Positions 1-12,699 of a stretch of 64,000 bases of DNA are shown here, piece after piece. Numbering within the stretch: the stretch's first letter is position 1; every line of letters starts with the position of its first letter. The notes below the pieces were generated by a model. It saw nothing but the letters and a program-made list of their open reading frames with translations, was not told where the DNA came from and did not search any database. The translations under genes and the position numbers were made by a program. The DNA comes from Ashinkailepas kermadecensis. Lineage: Eukaryota > Arthropoda > Thecostraca > Neolepadidae. The DNA is taken from positions 186,001-250,000 of the forward strand of contig JAOTOM010004623.1 in NCBI GenBank assembly GCA_034440615.1. Direction: 5' to 3'.

Positions 1-1862
1 ATGCTTCCCATTGTGCATACTAACATGCCTGACACTTCCCATTTGCATACTGAGACACCTGAGCGAAGCCTTCGCGACATAAAAAGACTGTTTTGCACGT
101 CCGTAATGTTTCCCAAACAAATTAAACGTGACTGAAAGCTTAAAGGTACACTTCATGGATTATCATATCATGGGTACATTGGGCACATTGGTTCTCTCAC
201 TCACGCTCATTGGTGAGCGGGGGATACTAAAGTGACACCAATGGACTCACTTCCATACACAAATTCATCAGCCATGCACTTAGAATTACCCGGTGGATAC
301 GTTTTCAGACACCCATGTCAGCACTGACACTTAAAAACATTGCAAAACAAGTTACACCAATTTCCAGATAGCTTAAGATAAAAACACCGGAACACTCAAA
401 GCCAGGCGGACACAAAGATAGAGCGTTAGTAACGCGAAAAGTTTAAGCTTGTGCTTACAAGCCACTACGATTTAGGCATACCATAACCATTCTTTAAGCG
501 TTACACGATCCGGCACAACTCCGACATCGACACGAAGCAGCTTCCATGCTATTTGCAGCGCGACTCGGAAAGCAGCGCGGCGATCGAGCTGCCTGCGCAT
601 GCGAGGCGCCTCCAGCTGGCCGTCCAGCGCTGACCTGGCGGCCTAATTGGACACACCAGGGCAGGCGACGCGACACGAACGCCGGCCAGCTACGGCTTCA
701 CTGACATCGAGCGAATCGTACATCGTGCACGCGTGTTTGTCCATTGCAGTGTTGTCTGCTGTCAGCCAACTGAACCCAGACGGTATCGGGGAAATGTGGT
801 CCCGCCGCGACCGACCGTCTGCTACGAGTGCGCAAAAGATGACGCATTTTTAACGCGTCTGCATTGGGCCGAACAACAGCTTCCCATGACGATATGAAAG
901 TTTGCAAATGAGAAGAAACCCTATGGCTTGAATAAGAAACGTTTCATGTTTTTCAGTTATATCGTTGTGGGGAGGGGAGAGGAGGGGAGAGGAGGGAGAG
1001 GTGAGGGTGACAGCATAATCTACAAATGCGGTTAAAATATAGGGTTACATTCGGTGCACAATGCAAGGAACATGAACCTTCAAGGCCAAGGATGAATCCA
1101 GTGCGACTCCCACTACTTTTAACAAAGCTTGACGGTACCATCTTGACAATGCCAAAGAGGTGATACATTTATGTTCCGATGCGGATACCTGGAAGATATC
1201 ACGGGTTGATCTTAGTTTTGGTCAAACCACTTATTACTTTAAGACAATTTTTCAGCGTTGATTTAGACCAGCGATATTCGGCGAAGGATCATTGTATGAC
1301 CCCATGTGATACTGCAGTGGTATCAAATTCGTTCCAGTTAGGTGTCCAATGTGAGAAAAAGAAATCAGGGATGTTGGAAAATGTGCAATGCAGGTACTTA
1401 GATGTACATTTTGAGACACATGAAATGTTGAATCTCAACTGGAGCTGTGGAATTTGGTTGAAGGAGGGAACTATTTTCATGTGTGAATAACAAAACATGG
1501 GCAAACATTATTTTATCAATGCAACATATACAGCTAATAAAAACTGGATGCATCCAGCATGATCCCATCTTATAACATGCACCCAATACAGTGGGGAGGT
1601 TACCCGCAAATGAATGCGTGCATTTTGCACAGAAAACGATTGTTCGGCACAGGGTGGCATGGTTCAGTACTTCCCGACCATGTTTGGAAGTTCACCAGAA
1701 CACATTTTTTAAAGGTAATCTTGACACTCACTTGGTGTCAGGTTCCCCACCCCCAGAAAGTGCAGCCACATTGTATCTATGGCCGGGCAAGCACAAAGCT
1801 GCTCAATGGCAGGAACGCCCTGATATAGCTCCTACCATTAGACCAAACCTGCTGGTCAGACA
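1..1862. other. Non-coding stretch, no gene recognised
   Basis: AT-rich to mixed sequence with only short shadow ORFs. A G/A-rich tract (GGGGAGGGGAGAGG-like) lies near 965-1005. I see no domain, RNA gene or repeat structure that I can name. Confidence 0.5.
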
Positions 1863-1876
1863 AATTATGCCAACAA

Positions 1877-2052
1877 GAAGAAGAACCTTGGGTTCTTGTA
1901 CGACGCATTCAACCGCTAGGTCATATAGCGTCGCCAACCTCTCACGCCGATTGGTCGCCGGTGGACTCGGTAATGCCGCCGGTTGTGAGATTCGAACCCA
2001 CAATCTTGCGATCAAGAGTCAGACACTCTACCAATTGAGCTACCGCGGCCCC
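1877..2052 (-). mobile_element. tRNA-Lys-headed SINE (type K)
   Basis: Read on the minus strand the element begins with a tRNA-like head: box A-like TAGCTCAATTGGTAGAG, a CTT anticodon context (GACTCTTGATC) and box B-like GGTTCGAATCTC. This resembles tRNA-Lys. The body contains a segment matching GCGTCGCCAACCTCTCACGC, almost the same as in the type V SINEs of this window, and the 3' end is (TTC)-rich. The insertion is flanked by a 14-bp target-site duplication, AATTATGCCAACAA, at 1863-1876 and 2053-2066. The head is followed by a non-tRNA body and lacks a clean acceptor stem, so this is a retroposon and not a functional tRNA gene. Confidence 0.85.
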
Positions 2053-2080
2053 AATTATGCCAACAAATCATACCTCTTGG

Positions 2081-2263
2081 TAGGTAGGCAGCATTTGCGT
2101 TCTTTTACCATGCATCCGATTGCTGGGTCATATGGCGTCACCAAACTCACACGTCGGTTGGTCGCGGCCGGACTCGTTAATCCGGCCGGTTGTGGGATTC
2201 AAATCCATGATCTAACAACCAAGTCAAACTCCCTACTGAATGAGCTATGGTGGCCCCTACCCC
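2081..2263 (-). mobile_element. Older tRNA-headed SINE copy (type K)
   Basis: This is a second, more diverged copy next to the previous SINE. It keeps the body motif (ATGGCGTCACCAAACTCACACG and what follows) and a degraded tRNA-like head ending in GGGATTCAAATCC on the plus strand. A possible 9-bp duplication, ACCTCTTGG, sits at 2072-2080 and 2264-2272. The head has lost box positions, which suggests an older insertion. Confidence 0.7.
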
Positions 2264-2272
2264 ACCTCTTGG

Positions 2273-5200
2273 CTATGCCAAGAGAGGCTCAGTCAGGTTG
2301 GTTCTCACCCTTGCAGCAAAAAGGCATGTTTTATTATGTGAATTAACACACAGATTACAGATGGAACCCAGTCTGTTGTATGCTTTATGTTGCATTTGTT
2401 GTAGGTGCTATTCCCTCTTTGTGGTGTTCTATATTGTCTGTGGTATGCTTTCTGTGATCTTTGTTGTGCCTCATGCTATTTTTGGCATATGCCCCTACCT
2501 ATTGTTGTGTTGTCTTTAACCATTCCCCTCATCCCTGGAAACCATTGCTACTCTACTTCTGTGGCCCATACTTCGAGGCAGAATATCTTCTAAATATACC
2601 ATTCTGTTTTCAGAATTTACCCGAGCCAGCCAGGTTCTTGCATTCTGCCAATATGCCATTATCAAGCTATCTAACAACTGTCCTTGATCAAGAACATAAA
2701 AATGACCGGAAGGGCACCTGTTATACATGGCTGTGCTCTACGACATTAGTAGCAGCTCCGGCAGCCTCAGACTGTGGACAATGACAGAAATTTCAGCTTT
2801 TTCTTTCAATTGAACAGTATCAGTCTGATCTTGAATTCAAGAAATATCTTACTGGAAATTGTTGACTCATTCTGGTGATGCTACCTAATAAACATGTCAA
2901 TATTATGTGTTTCACCTTCAAGTGTTGCCTACAGGAACTAACCAGAAATGACTAAGGAAGAAGAGTGTATAAGTACATGGCCATATAATGTACCTTGGAC
3001 CAGACAAGAAAAGCTTGACAATTGCTGTTAGATTGTGGTGGTGGTGGATTTGTGCTTTAGGGCGCATCAGCTACATTGGTCATTTTGCGCTCATGCACTT
3101 GCTGTTAGAATGCAATTCTTCATCAGTTATCTATGATTCTCATGATTATACCATGATCATGATCATTAGCTAAGAATTCCATTTGAGGGCCACCAGGTAC
3201 ACATGTCGTTATATCGGTGATATCGCGACTGATTGATGATCCGGGAACTCGGGTTCAGCCACGAAGAGGGATAACCATTCTTTATTTTGCTTTCGGTAAA
3301 GTGGCTTTGTGAATTTTATGCAGACAAAATCATCTTAGCTCTGCATGCGTACCTGAAGGTGTATCGTATCGATACTGAAGGCAGTGTGCTCATGACTGAT
3401 ATGTACCGAGATTTGAGTATGCTGCACTTTTGGCACCTGCTCTTGCTCGTTCCGCGGCCTTGCTGGCACCTTGTACTGGTGTGATCTCCAATCCAATAAA
3501 TATGCGCACAACACCCCATCCAGAGAACTGTGCAACTAACTAAATATGATACATCAAACATCCCTTGGATTTCATTGGAACATCCCATGGTTTGTTTGCA
3601 ATCCAAGTAAAATCAATAATTCATGTTCACGCATTTGGATAGCATAATTATCAAACCATTGCCATCTAGAAGCAAGCTTATCATCTCTGTTTTGTAGTTG
3701 TTATGAGAAGTCATGCTTTCGATAAGACATATTTGTAACAATTTGCTATTCAAAATAAGCAAAAGGAGAGATCAAAACATCTCACACAGCTATAGTTTCT
3801 TTCTACTCCTATCAAACCATGTGTCTTGTATGGTTGTATGCTGGAATTCCATCTATATATCTATATCAATATCCAGCTTTGTATTACTGGAAATTATTGA
3901 AAACTAGAACAAAAACTACACAGTAAGAACTAATTGTGCTTTATTTCATGATAACAAACATTGATTTGGATCAAGTTTATTGTCAAGCAGTACTAGCAAG
4001 TTCTCCAGCAGTAAAACAATGAGGATATTTTGCAGGAAATCAAAACATCCTGGACGAAAAATTTAGGATGGAGCTGTGTTTCAAACTCTGACCATGACAT
4101 ATTTTTTTCACATGACTTAGAAACAAAATATGATGACAAATATGATCAGTTAGCCTGTTCTGATATAACAGCTGAAATGGTTTGAATATAAAGTGCAAAA
4201 AGCTGAATGTAGTGGGGGAGGGAATTGGCCCAATGCACAAACTAAGGTTTAATGTAAACAAAAGTTTTGACATGGCTAATATTACTGATGGGAGAAAAAT
4301 GCTGGCCACCAGGGTACAACATTGTTATTGCTCAGCAGCTTGCCTACTTTGATGAACTTGATCTACTCAGACATGCACATAGTTACTCAGGTATGCACCA
4401 AGACCAGGGCTGGCAAAATTACTGGCCCTCAATGCCAGCCATCTAGAACATTATCATCTCCAGAAATGTACCTTCTCATTTTTATCATTTGGAAGTTGAA
4501 TGGTGCTTTTTTTTGTCAATGAACTGCTTTGTGATGAAGTGCACAAAATTAATTGGAAAGTGCAAACTTGGTTTCTCATCTCATCTATGTTTGATCACCC
4601 AATAAGTTCCCTGTCCACATTCCAAATTATCAAGTACAAATCAAACCTTGACCAAGACATTCAGGCATATACCTGAGCAATAAGGTCCTGAGAAAGGCAA
4701 GACATGGTAGGCTCTACAAAATAAAAGGCTAACATTTGCCGAAGTCAGCATGGAAGATAAACAAAGCATGCCACAATTGTCTCAAAATGTATTGACCTAA
4801 TATTCTAACATTACTTTTTGACTGGGTCAGAAATAGTGGCACTTCTGGATGCATGCTCAGGGCTCAGAACAAAAGTAATTGCATAGTTCTCTCTTGCATG
4901 CTACAAACTATCCAGCCTGCTGGCTCATGTGGCAGAGCTGTGTGGCCGCCAGTCAAGGTTGTTCTGTGAACCTCCCCACAATGTGAAAGAATGATCCCAA
5001 TCACCTCCTCTGGCAAGGGCATTCAAAACTGATAGGTATTTCCAATGCTGCTTTTGATCTCCTTCCTTGGAGGGAAAACATGTGTTTCTGATTTAGTACA
5101 TGACACTGTGGACAATGTAAAGTGGGATGGGATGGGGTGTCCAAATTTGTTCAGTAAGGCATCAGGATGCACATTTTGAAGAAAAAAATGACCATGGAGA

Positions 5201-5866
5201 AATTATGATACAGTGGAAATGGAACTGCATTCAACTGATACCCTACCTCAAAATAGATCTAATTTAGGATATTAATGACAATATTCATCAGCATTTGGAA
5301 ACTATCTCCATTTGAAGTTGTATTTACACATTTTCCTTCATGCCTATAATCAGTGTAGGATTTCCATATTTTTTTCTTGGTAGTGGAGTACATGATTTTT
5401 AACTGGAGTACAAAATGTTGAGCTGGAATACAAAAATAGCAATGCACTTGCCGACAATTAACCTTGTTTTAATGGGGCTGAAAACCAATGTTAGCATTGT
5501 TGTATGCATAAACATCTTGGCAAACATCCATGTCCAAAATTTTGCTGCAGTAAAAAAATGAGGAGTTGTCCATAATTAGGTAGCATTGCTTTAATGGAAT
5601 TACAAATCAATGTTAGCATTTCATGCTGTTACATGCTCAACAATTACACGTTTTACCACACCAGAATTTTACATGGGACACAAGTAAGACTCACTGGGCA
5701 ATAATGTAGTGCATCATGCCTTGAACCCTTTTTAAAAATGGGAATAACTTGTGAGGTTTTCTAACTATCAGGAAGACTTCCAGTAGAAAGATGAGTTTAA
5801 AATGATGAAAATGGTTTTACAAGCTCCTCACAGCAAGATACAATTAACTGGGGGTGGACCCCATCA
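2273..5866. other. AT-rich stretch without recognisable genes
   Basis: Only short ORFs occur, none with a recognisable domain. At 3030-3085 a weak match to the GGCGCATC..GGTCAT LINE-tail motif is visible. The stretch around 4920-4980 (GGCTCATGTGGCAGAGC) looks vaguely tRNA-like but cannot be folded convincingly. A dispersed repeat copy at 4425-4680 is listed separately. Confidence 0.5.
4425..4680. repeat. Dispersed repeat family A, copy 1
   Basis: The segment aligns by eye with 19230-19490. Shared blocks include CATCTAGAACAT/CATCCAGAACAT, TTTGGAAGTTGAATGGTGCT versus TTTGGAGGCTGAATGGTGCT, and AATGAACTGCT.TGTGAT. Both copies lie in the same orientation and are substantially diverged. No terminal repeats or coding capacity are seen, so the class is unknown. 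Confidence 0.55.
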
Positions 5867-6163
5867 GTGGACCCTGGGAGGAATGGCGGGCACCACGAGG
5901 AATCTAAACCCATGACAACCGCCGAGCCAAGGCTTTACACCATTCCACCTTCACCACCAACCTCTGCACCAGGCAAACAAAACCTTCTGGCTGATCTATT
6001 TACAACAGGGGAGAAAAACCAGGCGTGGCAAACACCACAGCCAACCCCTACTTCTCTGAACAATGGTCTCTATCGTGCGCCACTTCCTGCCACACTCGCC
6101 AGTGTGATCCAAACTTATGGAAATACGACTTCACATCTCATGATGACAATCGACAGAGAGTGA
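5867..6163 (+). CDS. Uncharacterised Pro/Thr-rich ORF, doubtful
   Basis: A 98-codon open frame rich in Pro, Thr and Ser, with no domain I recognise. It stands in otherwise non-coding AT-rich DNA. No splice context or conserved motif supports it, and it could be the remnant of an old retroelement ORF. I list it only because its composition differs from the surroundings. Confidence 0.12.
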   Translation: MDPGRNGGHHEESKPMTTAEPRLYTIPPSPPTSAPGKQNLLADLFTTGEKNQAWQTPQPTPTSLNNGLYRAPLPATLASVIQTYGNTTSHLMMTIDRE

Positions 6164-6765
6164 AACCGAATGGGCACACTTAGCTATCACTGCCAGTACA
6201 CATTTGGGTACCCACACCACAAACCTAAAAAATAATCAACCCACAAACACTCACCAACTCCATCAGCCTGTCCCTCCCAACAGTTGTCAAAGATGTACTG
6301 GAAAATAGAGCCGGGTCTGATTCGCTTACCCCAGCGGTAAAACTACGGCGGATTACCGGGCCGGCAACAGATGGGTCGGAGTAAAATCGGAACAGGTATT
6401 ACAGACCCTTCACCGACACTGATGAACTCCAAATGCAGTTATATTTCAAGGTGCACAATTTATCTTAGCACAGATTTCAAAAATATTATTGGACAGTCAT
6501 TCATAAGTTCACAAATGGCATTGGTTTCTTGGTGTTGTCACCTCGGAGAACTTCATTGCTCCAAAGCCACTTTGAGGAAATATAAAGTGACTTTTTTGCA
6601 TTGAACGGGCTCATGGTGTCTAAAAAAGTTGTCTCTTTAACAAAATGACCTTCGATTGCGCATTCAAAGCATCTTAATTGCCAAACGGGGCCTGAAATAT
6701 TTACTCCGGCGATACCAAGTACCGCCAGTTTTGCCAACTAGGGATATTTGCCCATGACTCAGAAT

Positions 6766-6885
6766 AATAAATATTGAATAAATGTTGATTAATATAAATG
6801 CATAATATATAACAATAAATATTGATAAATATTGAATAAATATTGAATAAATATTGAATAAATATTGAATACATATTTAATTAAA
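6766..6885. repeat. AT-rich short tandem repeat (AATAAATATTG)
   Basis: Several direct copies of an 11-12 bp unit, AATAAATATTGA, with degenerate flanking copies. It is a low-complexity microsatellite. Confidence 0.85.
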
Positions 6886-7551
6886 TATTAACGATATAGT
6901 GACACAAAAGTAGGATCTTCTCACATGACGTCACATGCCGCCAGTTGTAACTGGCCAGCGGAGACGTTTTTAGCGCAACACCGAGAAACATGTCTTGGTA
7001 TGGCATGCTATACAGACTGTACGCGTTTCAAAGTTTTGTTATGGTCGACAGGGGTTGTTGGTGAGTGGGCGCATACGGACTGCTGAAACTGCTAGTTGTT
7101 TTCAGGTATGGACTTAGAGTGGTAGAACTCAACCAAACAATGTTGTTCTTTCTTTTCCCTTCTGGAGTACAAAATATTTTATTTTGTCCAGTCACAATCC
7201 TGGAGTACAAAATTTATTGGTATGCATAACACCAACAAACGCCAGTTTTTCCAACAGCTATAATATCTAAATTAGACACACTGGGATTGGAAATGCCAAC
7301 TGTCACCCTCTAAGTCATGTTGGATTTCAACATGCAGCCAGAAAATTAGCTGCACAGTGGGCATGCAGTCACAACAACTGTGTCCTGAAATTCTGAAAAC
7401 TAAGTGAAGACATGTACTTAATGACCATTCTTTTGACATCACTTTTTCACATCATTAGGTGCCACCTCTCCTTTTTGCTACAGGCTATGAGTGGCATTTG
7501 AGTCCTCAAAGGCATTTATGGCTTCTTGCAGCAGCACTGCCAACTCGTAAA
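6886..7551. other. Non-coding stretch, nothing recognised
   Basis: There is no convincing ORF. The short phrase CTGGAGTACAAAAT occurs twice here (about 7166 and 7200) and again near 5405, which suggests a small decayed repeat. Confidence 0.4.
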
Positions 7552-7559
7552 GGCAACAG

Positions 7560-7860
7560 GGCTTTCTTTACCTTTCGGCCAACACATACTGCCAAGGTCA
7601 GTGATTTGTAAAGAGGTGTACAATGGGGTAAAGTGACATCACAGGAGTCAGGGAAGTGACGTCACAGGAGTCGGGTGTCGATGTGTTAGGTTAGGTTATG
7701 CTATGTTATGTTATGTTATGTTAGGTTAGTGCCCGTCATCGACACCCGACTCCTGTGACATCACTTCCCTAAATTATGTGATGTCACTGTTTCCCACTGT
7801 ACACCTCTTTACAAATCACTAACCTTGGCAGTATGTGTCGGCCAAAAGGTAAAGATTACC
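7560..7860. mobile_element. Fold-back MITE with 8-bp TSD
   Basis: This 301-bp non-coding element is a near-complete inverted repeat. The left arm (7560 to about 7685) and right arm (about 7735-7860) pair over roughly 120 bp, for example GTAAAGAGGTGTACA and CACAGGAGTCGGGTGTCGAT with their complements. The loop contains GGTTAGGTTATG-type repeats. The 8-mer GGCAACAG flanks both ends (7552-7559 and 7861-7868), as expected for an 8-bp target duplication of hAT-like or related transposases. It has no coding capacity and so depends on an element elsewhere. Confidence 0.85.
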
Positions 7861-7868
7861 GGCAACAG

Positions 7869-8510
7869 ATAACTACTGACATCTCCACCCTAATGAAATA
7901 GTGAACAAAGGTCATACAAATCGCTCAATATAAATTATCCATCTACATTTCCACACATCATTCAGGGCAAATTTGTGCTTTGAGGTGTTTTATGAACTTT
8001 TGGAATTTATCCTTCCAATACAATGTTCATTAATGTGACTAAGATGATGGGACAGCTGATATCTTGTGCAAGTGCTTACTTTTCAGTTGGTGAGCAAAAT
8101 AACACCAACAAGGAGCTTTGAATTCGGCAGCATCATAAAGTCATGTTTAAAAATAACAATAATTGCTATGTAACCCAGACTAGCCTGAATTCCCCTTAGA
8201 TTAAAAAAAAATCCCCCAAAATTTCAAAACATTTGAAAAAAAGAATCTTCCAAATAGAAAATTCAACCCAACCTAACTTAGCATTACTCATTATGCCCAG
8301 CCTAACCAACCCCAGCACTATTTATTATGCCCAACCTAACCTAGCATTACCTTTGCTTTAGGGAAGTAAAATGTGCATAAAACTTGTCTTATGATCACCT
8401 TAAAGCACAATAATATCATTTTTTTTACCTCAGCTGGTTTATAAACATGTCCCCTCCAACTTCCACTTTACACCAAAATCAATTTCAAGACACTGCACAA
8501 TAACCTAGGC
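7869..8510. other. Non-coding stretch with degenerate CCTAA motifs
   Basis: There is no gene. Between 8265 and 8350 an imperfect repeat of CCTAACCTAGCATTAC / TTATTATGCCCAACC occurs two or three times. The rest is AT-rich single-copy-like DNA. Confidence 0.4.
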
Positions 8511-8560
8511 ATCATGGGTAATCTTCAAGTATTACCCCTCACACTTGCTTTATATCCACA

Positions 8561-8798
8561 ATGCATCCAAGTCACCGTCAGCTGACTGCCAGTCAGCTGT
8601 TGGTGACGTCACTCGAACATACAGACTGGAGGGTGTGCAGATGCTATTTCACGATGGTGAAAACCTAACCTGACACTTATAAATATTCCTGGTGACACCC
8701 TTGGATCATTCAGTGCGCCCAGCTGCGGGGGTGTCTGTACATTTGAGTGACATCACCAACAGCTGACTGGCAGTCAGCTGACGATGGCTTGGATACAT
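8561..8798. mobile_element. Small MITE nested in the inverted repeat
   Basis: This 238-bp element has terminal inverted repeats of about 60 bp. The left end runs ATGCATCCAAGTCACCGTCA and the right end is its near reverse complement (ATGTATCCAAGCCATCGTCA). The arms include CAGCTGACTGCCAGTCAGCTG, itself palindromic. The opposite arm of the host inverted repeat (about 10590) runs straight through the equivalent site without the insert, which fixes the boundaries to within a base or two. The target duplication is too short to assign. Confidence 0.8.
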
Positions 8799-9898
8799 TA
8801 GTCGGTTTTACAGCGGAAATTTGCTCCCAGGTCATGTGGTCTCAGGAACAAGATAGAGGGAGAAGACCCAGCATAGTGATCTGCATAAATTAAAAGCGAC
8901 CACCAAATCTAATTCTCGCATAAGTTTTAATAACGAAATCGGTTTTAGTATTAACGCTGCTGAAATAAGTAGAATTAAACTTACGAATATCAGCAAATTG
9001 CAATACGCTTTCTAATTTACGTCGAGACTGCACTCAGCTCTACAGTATCTGGCAGCCGACGGATGACTGCCAGATGACAGATTAGCGCTGTGGTTAAATT
9101 AGCGAAAGATGCGGTTATAAGCAAATTTCCTGAGCAACGGTAGAGAAAATGATAACAAAATTACACTTAATCGATGTCAACCAAGTTTATATATCCATAC
9201 CTGATACTGCCGACATGCTCACGCCGCACAACTAATAAATATTCACAACACACCCCACGAGTAGGACGCTCGTGCACCGACTGATTTGTTGCCTACCGCG
9301 TACTGGGATATAGGTTTCGGAATATAAAATGGTCTAAGGAAAATTATACTAAACCAATCAGTCTAAAATTGTTTTATTCTCACCACCAAGAAACAAGTTT
9401 TGTCAATGAAAAAGCTGAGAAAATTGAGTGAAATCAATTCTTGTTAATGATAAAGGTAAATTTCCAGAACTAGGTAAAATGCGATTTTTGGGATTTTTTT
9501 TTTAATACGGGGTATCTTAACGTAAATATCATGATGCGACCACTCATTTTCTCTGCAAATGATTACTTTTCAGTTGGCAAACAAATACACGACCATAATC
9601 TTCACTCTGCAAACATAGCACATCGCGTATAATTATCCGTACCTGGTGTGTCACAGACGTGATAAAGAAGACATTCAACACTTCAGGCACTCGATTTGAT
9701 ACTCTTTGACATCGAAAACCTTATGTTTCTGCCTTAATTCGACATTATCTCCGAGAATGCATATACTCGCAACACGCCGTGCCAGCCACCGTCGATAATG
9801 GTGGCATCAACATTCCTTGCGATGCTGTATTATTTTATTTAAATATATTTGATGACGTCATGGCCGAAAAATTTGTTTCGGATAATTCTGGTTTTCCG

Positions 9899-10023
9899 GT
9901 TAGGTTAGGTTAGGTTAGATTATATTATTATATAATTATATTATATAATTAAATATGAATATATAAATAATACAACTATTTATATAATAAATAAATAAAT
10001 AATAAATAATACCTAACCTAACC
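9899..10023. repeat. GGTTA / TAACC core of the fold-back
   Basis: At the tip of the inverted repeat four GGTTA pentamers on the left face mirrored TAACC copies on the right, around a TTATATAATT-rich spacer. The pentamer equals the canonical arthropod telomere repeat (TTAGG) in permuted form. A few copies at a hairpin tip do not make it a telomere. Confidence 0.7.
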
Positions 10024-10655
10024 GGAAAACCAGAATTATCTGAAACACATTTTTCGGCCATGACGTCATCAAATATATTTCAATAAAATAATACAGCATC
10101 ACAAGGAATGTTGACGCCACCATTATCGACGGTGGCTGGCACGGCGTGTTGCGAGTATATGCATTCTCGGAGATAATGTCGAATTAAGGCAGAAACATAA
10201 GGTTTTCGATGTCAAAGAGTATCAAATCCAGTGCCTGAAGTGTTGAATGTCTTCTTTATCACGTCTGTGACACACCAGGTACGGATAATTCTACACGATG
10301 TGCTATGTTTGCAGTGAAGATTATGGTCGTGTATTTGTTTGCCAACTGAAAAGTAATCATTTGCGGAGAAAATGAGTGGTCGCATCATGATTTTTACGTT
10401 AAGATACCCCGTATTAAAAAAAATATGAAAAATCGCATTTTACCTAGTTCTGGAAGTTTACCATGATAAATGTTCTGCGATGTACTTATTTAGTTCATGT
10501 CTGGAATGTTTAGGTGAAGCAAGGAATGACTTGGAAGGATGAAAAGCGACTAGACGGGAGAGCAAATTGCCGCTGTAAAACCGACTATTGTTGAGATAAA
10601 GGAAGTGTGAGGGGTAATACTTGAAGAATACTGGCATCATGCACCATGCATACAT

Positions 10656-12160
10656 CTGCCAGTTGCAGTCTCACTTACACTACAGGGGTTCTGCAGGTAT
10701 AACTTACTGATACTCATTTCCAAATATCCAGCTAATTGGCATAGGTATGACACATTTTGTGATAATTAGATACGACGATGACTTACATAAACGAAGGATG
10801 TTTCTATTTGCAATTGAACCGTGAATTGGGTCCGAAATTTACAAAGGCGAAAATGGCGCAGTTGCAAAAAGCAGCATAAATCACTTTTCGCTAAGCTACT
10901 GACAAATTACTTCTATAAGTGAGAAAATAGACCGCAAGCCAATAAAAGGAACATATGTCTAAAACCATGCCATTAGCCTCGTGTACAGCATATTCGTGTT
11001 TTTGCTGAGTAGACGAGCAGCAGCGCAGATTGCAACAAAAATATATTCACAAGGAGCAAATAGTACTTACGCTTAATACCCCGGGGGGAAACGCTACGTG
11101 CCGTCACACATTAATGATTCGTCACAACATTAGTTCTTCAAAATATGTCTCCATGAAAAAAGCGTTACAAAACGCCGGGAGGGCGCGGCTCCCGCACACC
11201 ACTATCGGTTGTCACAGAAGTTCCCGTATGATGCCGAACGGCGGCTTGAGAATTAACTAAAGTGCAGTCATTGCACATACCTACCTATGGAATTTCGTTT
11301 TTTTACTGTACGGCATGAACAATTGGGTTGAAATGTTAAAATTGTATTTAACTTTATATATGATTACTTCTGAGATCATTTTCAAATTCATTTGTACTCT
11401 AAATTATACGAGAAACTTGTCATCTGAAAAACATTCTAGTTAAAACGCAGCTTAAGTTCCAGGATGGGAAGAAATCGTTATAAAAATAACTAGAGGCTTA
11501 ATCCTATCCCAAGCTTAATCAAATTTGAAAGTGCGCTGGACACCTTGGCAAAGAGCATCTCCAAAGCAGCACCGATTAATTCATGGGGAGCTGGCAGTGT
11601 GCAATTATTCATGAACTTTCACCAGAGAGCGAGGAAGGCTAACTTTCGGAAGGAAATGGTCCCAGGCCCAGGGGTGACACTTTGTATGCACTAAGGGAGA
11701 AACTGGCCCCCATTCATTAGTTTGCCCCCAAATCAGACCGAACTTAACCTTTGCTCCTATGGAGGCGGCCTTCCGGAACGCTCGAGTGCAGCCCTCCCAT
11801 CTACGAGCTTATTTAGTTAATAGCTCTCCCTCTCCGGATAAAAATGCCACCAGAAGCATTACCTACTTGATCTCCCAAACAATTTCACGAAGTGACACCC
11901 ATACCTCAGGTCAGACTGGTGAATATATCATTACATGGACGTGGTCATCCAGAAAGCATTTTACTTCAGAATAAGTAAATACAGTCATATGCTGAATGAA
12001 AAGGCACGGCAACCATAGGGCATATGCATCCCCAACATTGGACAAGCTTAACACTGACCCTATGTATGGGTGTCACCACGGGAGACGCGTCCCTCTTCCC
12101 CAACTTCGTGAAGCTTATGATATTACACATATGGTGTTGCATGAACAATATCGACCCAAA
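10656..12160. other. Non-coding stretch, nothing recognised
   Basis: Mixed AT-rich DNA with short shadow ORFs only. No repeat, RNA or conserved protein segment was identified. Confidence 0.4.
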
Positions 12161-12340
12161 CTTTCATTTCCCCTCCCCATCCAAAAGCTGTGGCGACGTC
12201 CGTGGCCCTGTTGGGCATGTGCAACGTGTGCAACATGCTAGAATGTTGCATGTCACTGTGTCTATGTCAAAGTCAAACATGTCACTGTGTCTATGTCAAA
12301 CATGTCTATGTGCAACGTGCTAGAAAAACTCGTGTGGATT
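12160..12340. repeat. Short direct repeats and dispersed family D copy
   Basis: The phrase CTGTGGCGACGTCCGTGGCC near 12190 recurs as CTGTGGCGACGCCCGTGCTG near 13275, each preceded by a pyrimidine-rich CCTCCC.ATCC. It is followed by local direct repeats of CATGTCACTGTGTCTATGTC and GTGCAACGTG(T/C). It is non-coding. Confidence 0.5.
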
Positions 12341-12699
12341 TTTCTAGCGCGTTGCAAAGAAATAACCGATCTCAAAATGGATCTTGTCTCTTTCTAACTT
12401 TGTAGCAATTTCCGTGCTACTGACCTCATCCAAAACTTGCTTAAATCAGGTGGGATTGAGGTCCAAAGCCTGTACCTATCCCAGACCAAACAAATGTCGT
12501 TAAATGTGTCACTTTTGAGTGACTCATTGCTTCCTCAGTCTAGGACGTAAGAACCATCGAGATATTAATACGAGGGGTGGTGAGGCGGAAGAAGTGCTAC
12601 ATCGAATATTTTCATGTACGAATGTCGCTACGGTGGTGGTGGGGGAGGGCAACGGGTCCCCGAGCCGTGGTGAAACATGAATGAAACGAGCCGTGGTGT

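Larger units (their letters stand above)
8511..10650. repeat. Large imperfect inverted repeat (about 2.1 kb)
   Basis: The inner arms, about 9450-9918 and 10008-10470, are near-perfect reverse complements. One example is AATTCGACATTATCTCCGAG near 9735 with its complement near 10170. They meet at a GGTTA/TAACC-rich, AT-rich centre. Outside these, 8511-8560 and 8799-8838 pair with 10585-10650 and 10555-10590, so the inverted duplication extends outward. The left side carries an extra MITE (8561-8798) and about 600 bp (8840-9450) with no counterpart on the right. No ORF of note is present. It may be a long fold-back transposon or an inverted segmental duplication. Confidence 0.85.

Noticed and set aside
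1980..2052. tRNA-Lys gene
   Set aside because: The head has boxes A and B but no proper acceptor stem, and it is fused to a SINE body with a target duplication.
4920..4980. tRNA gene or SINE head
   Set aside because: Only box A-like similarity; box B and stems are not convincing.
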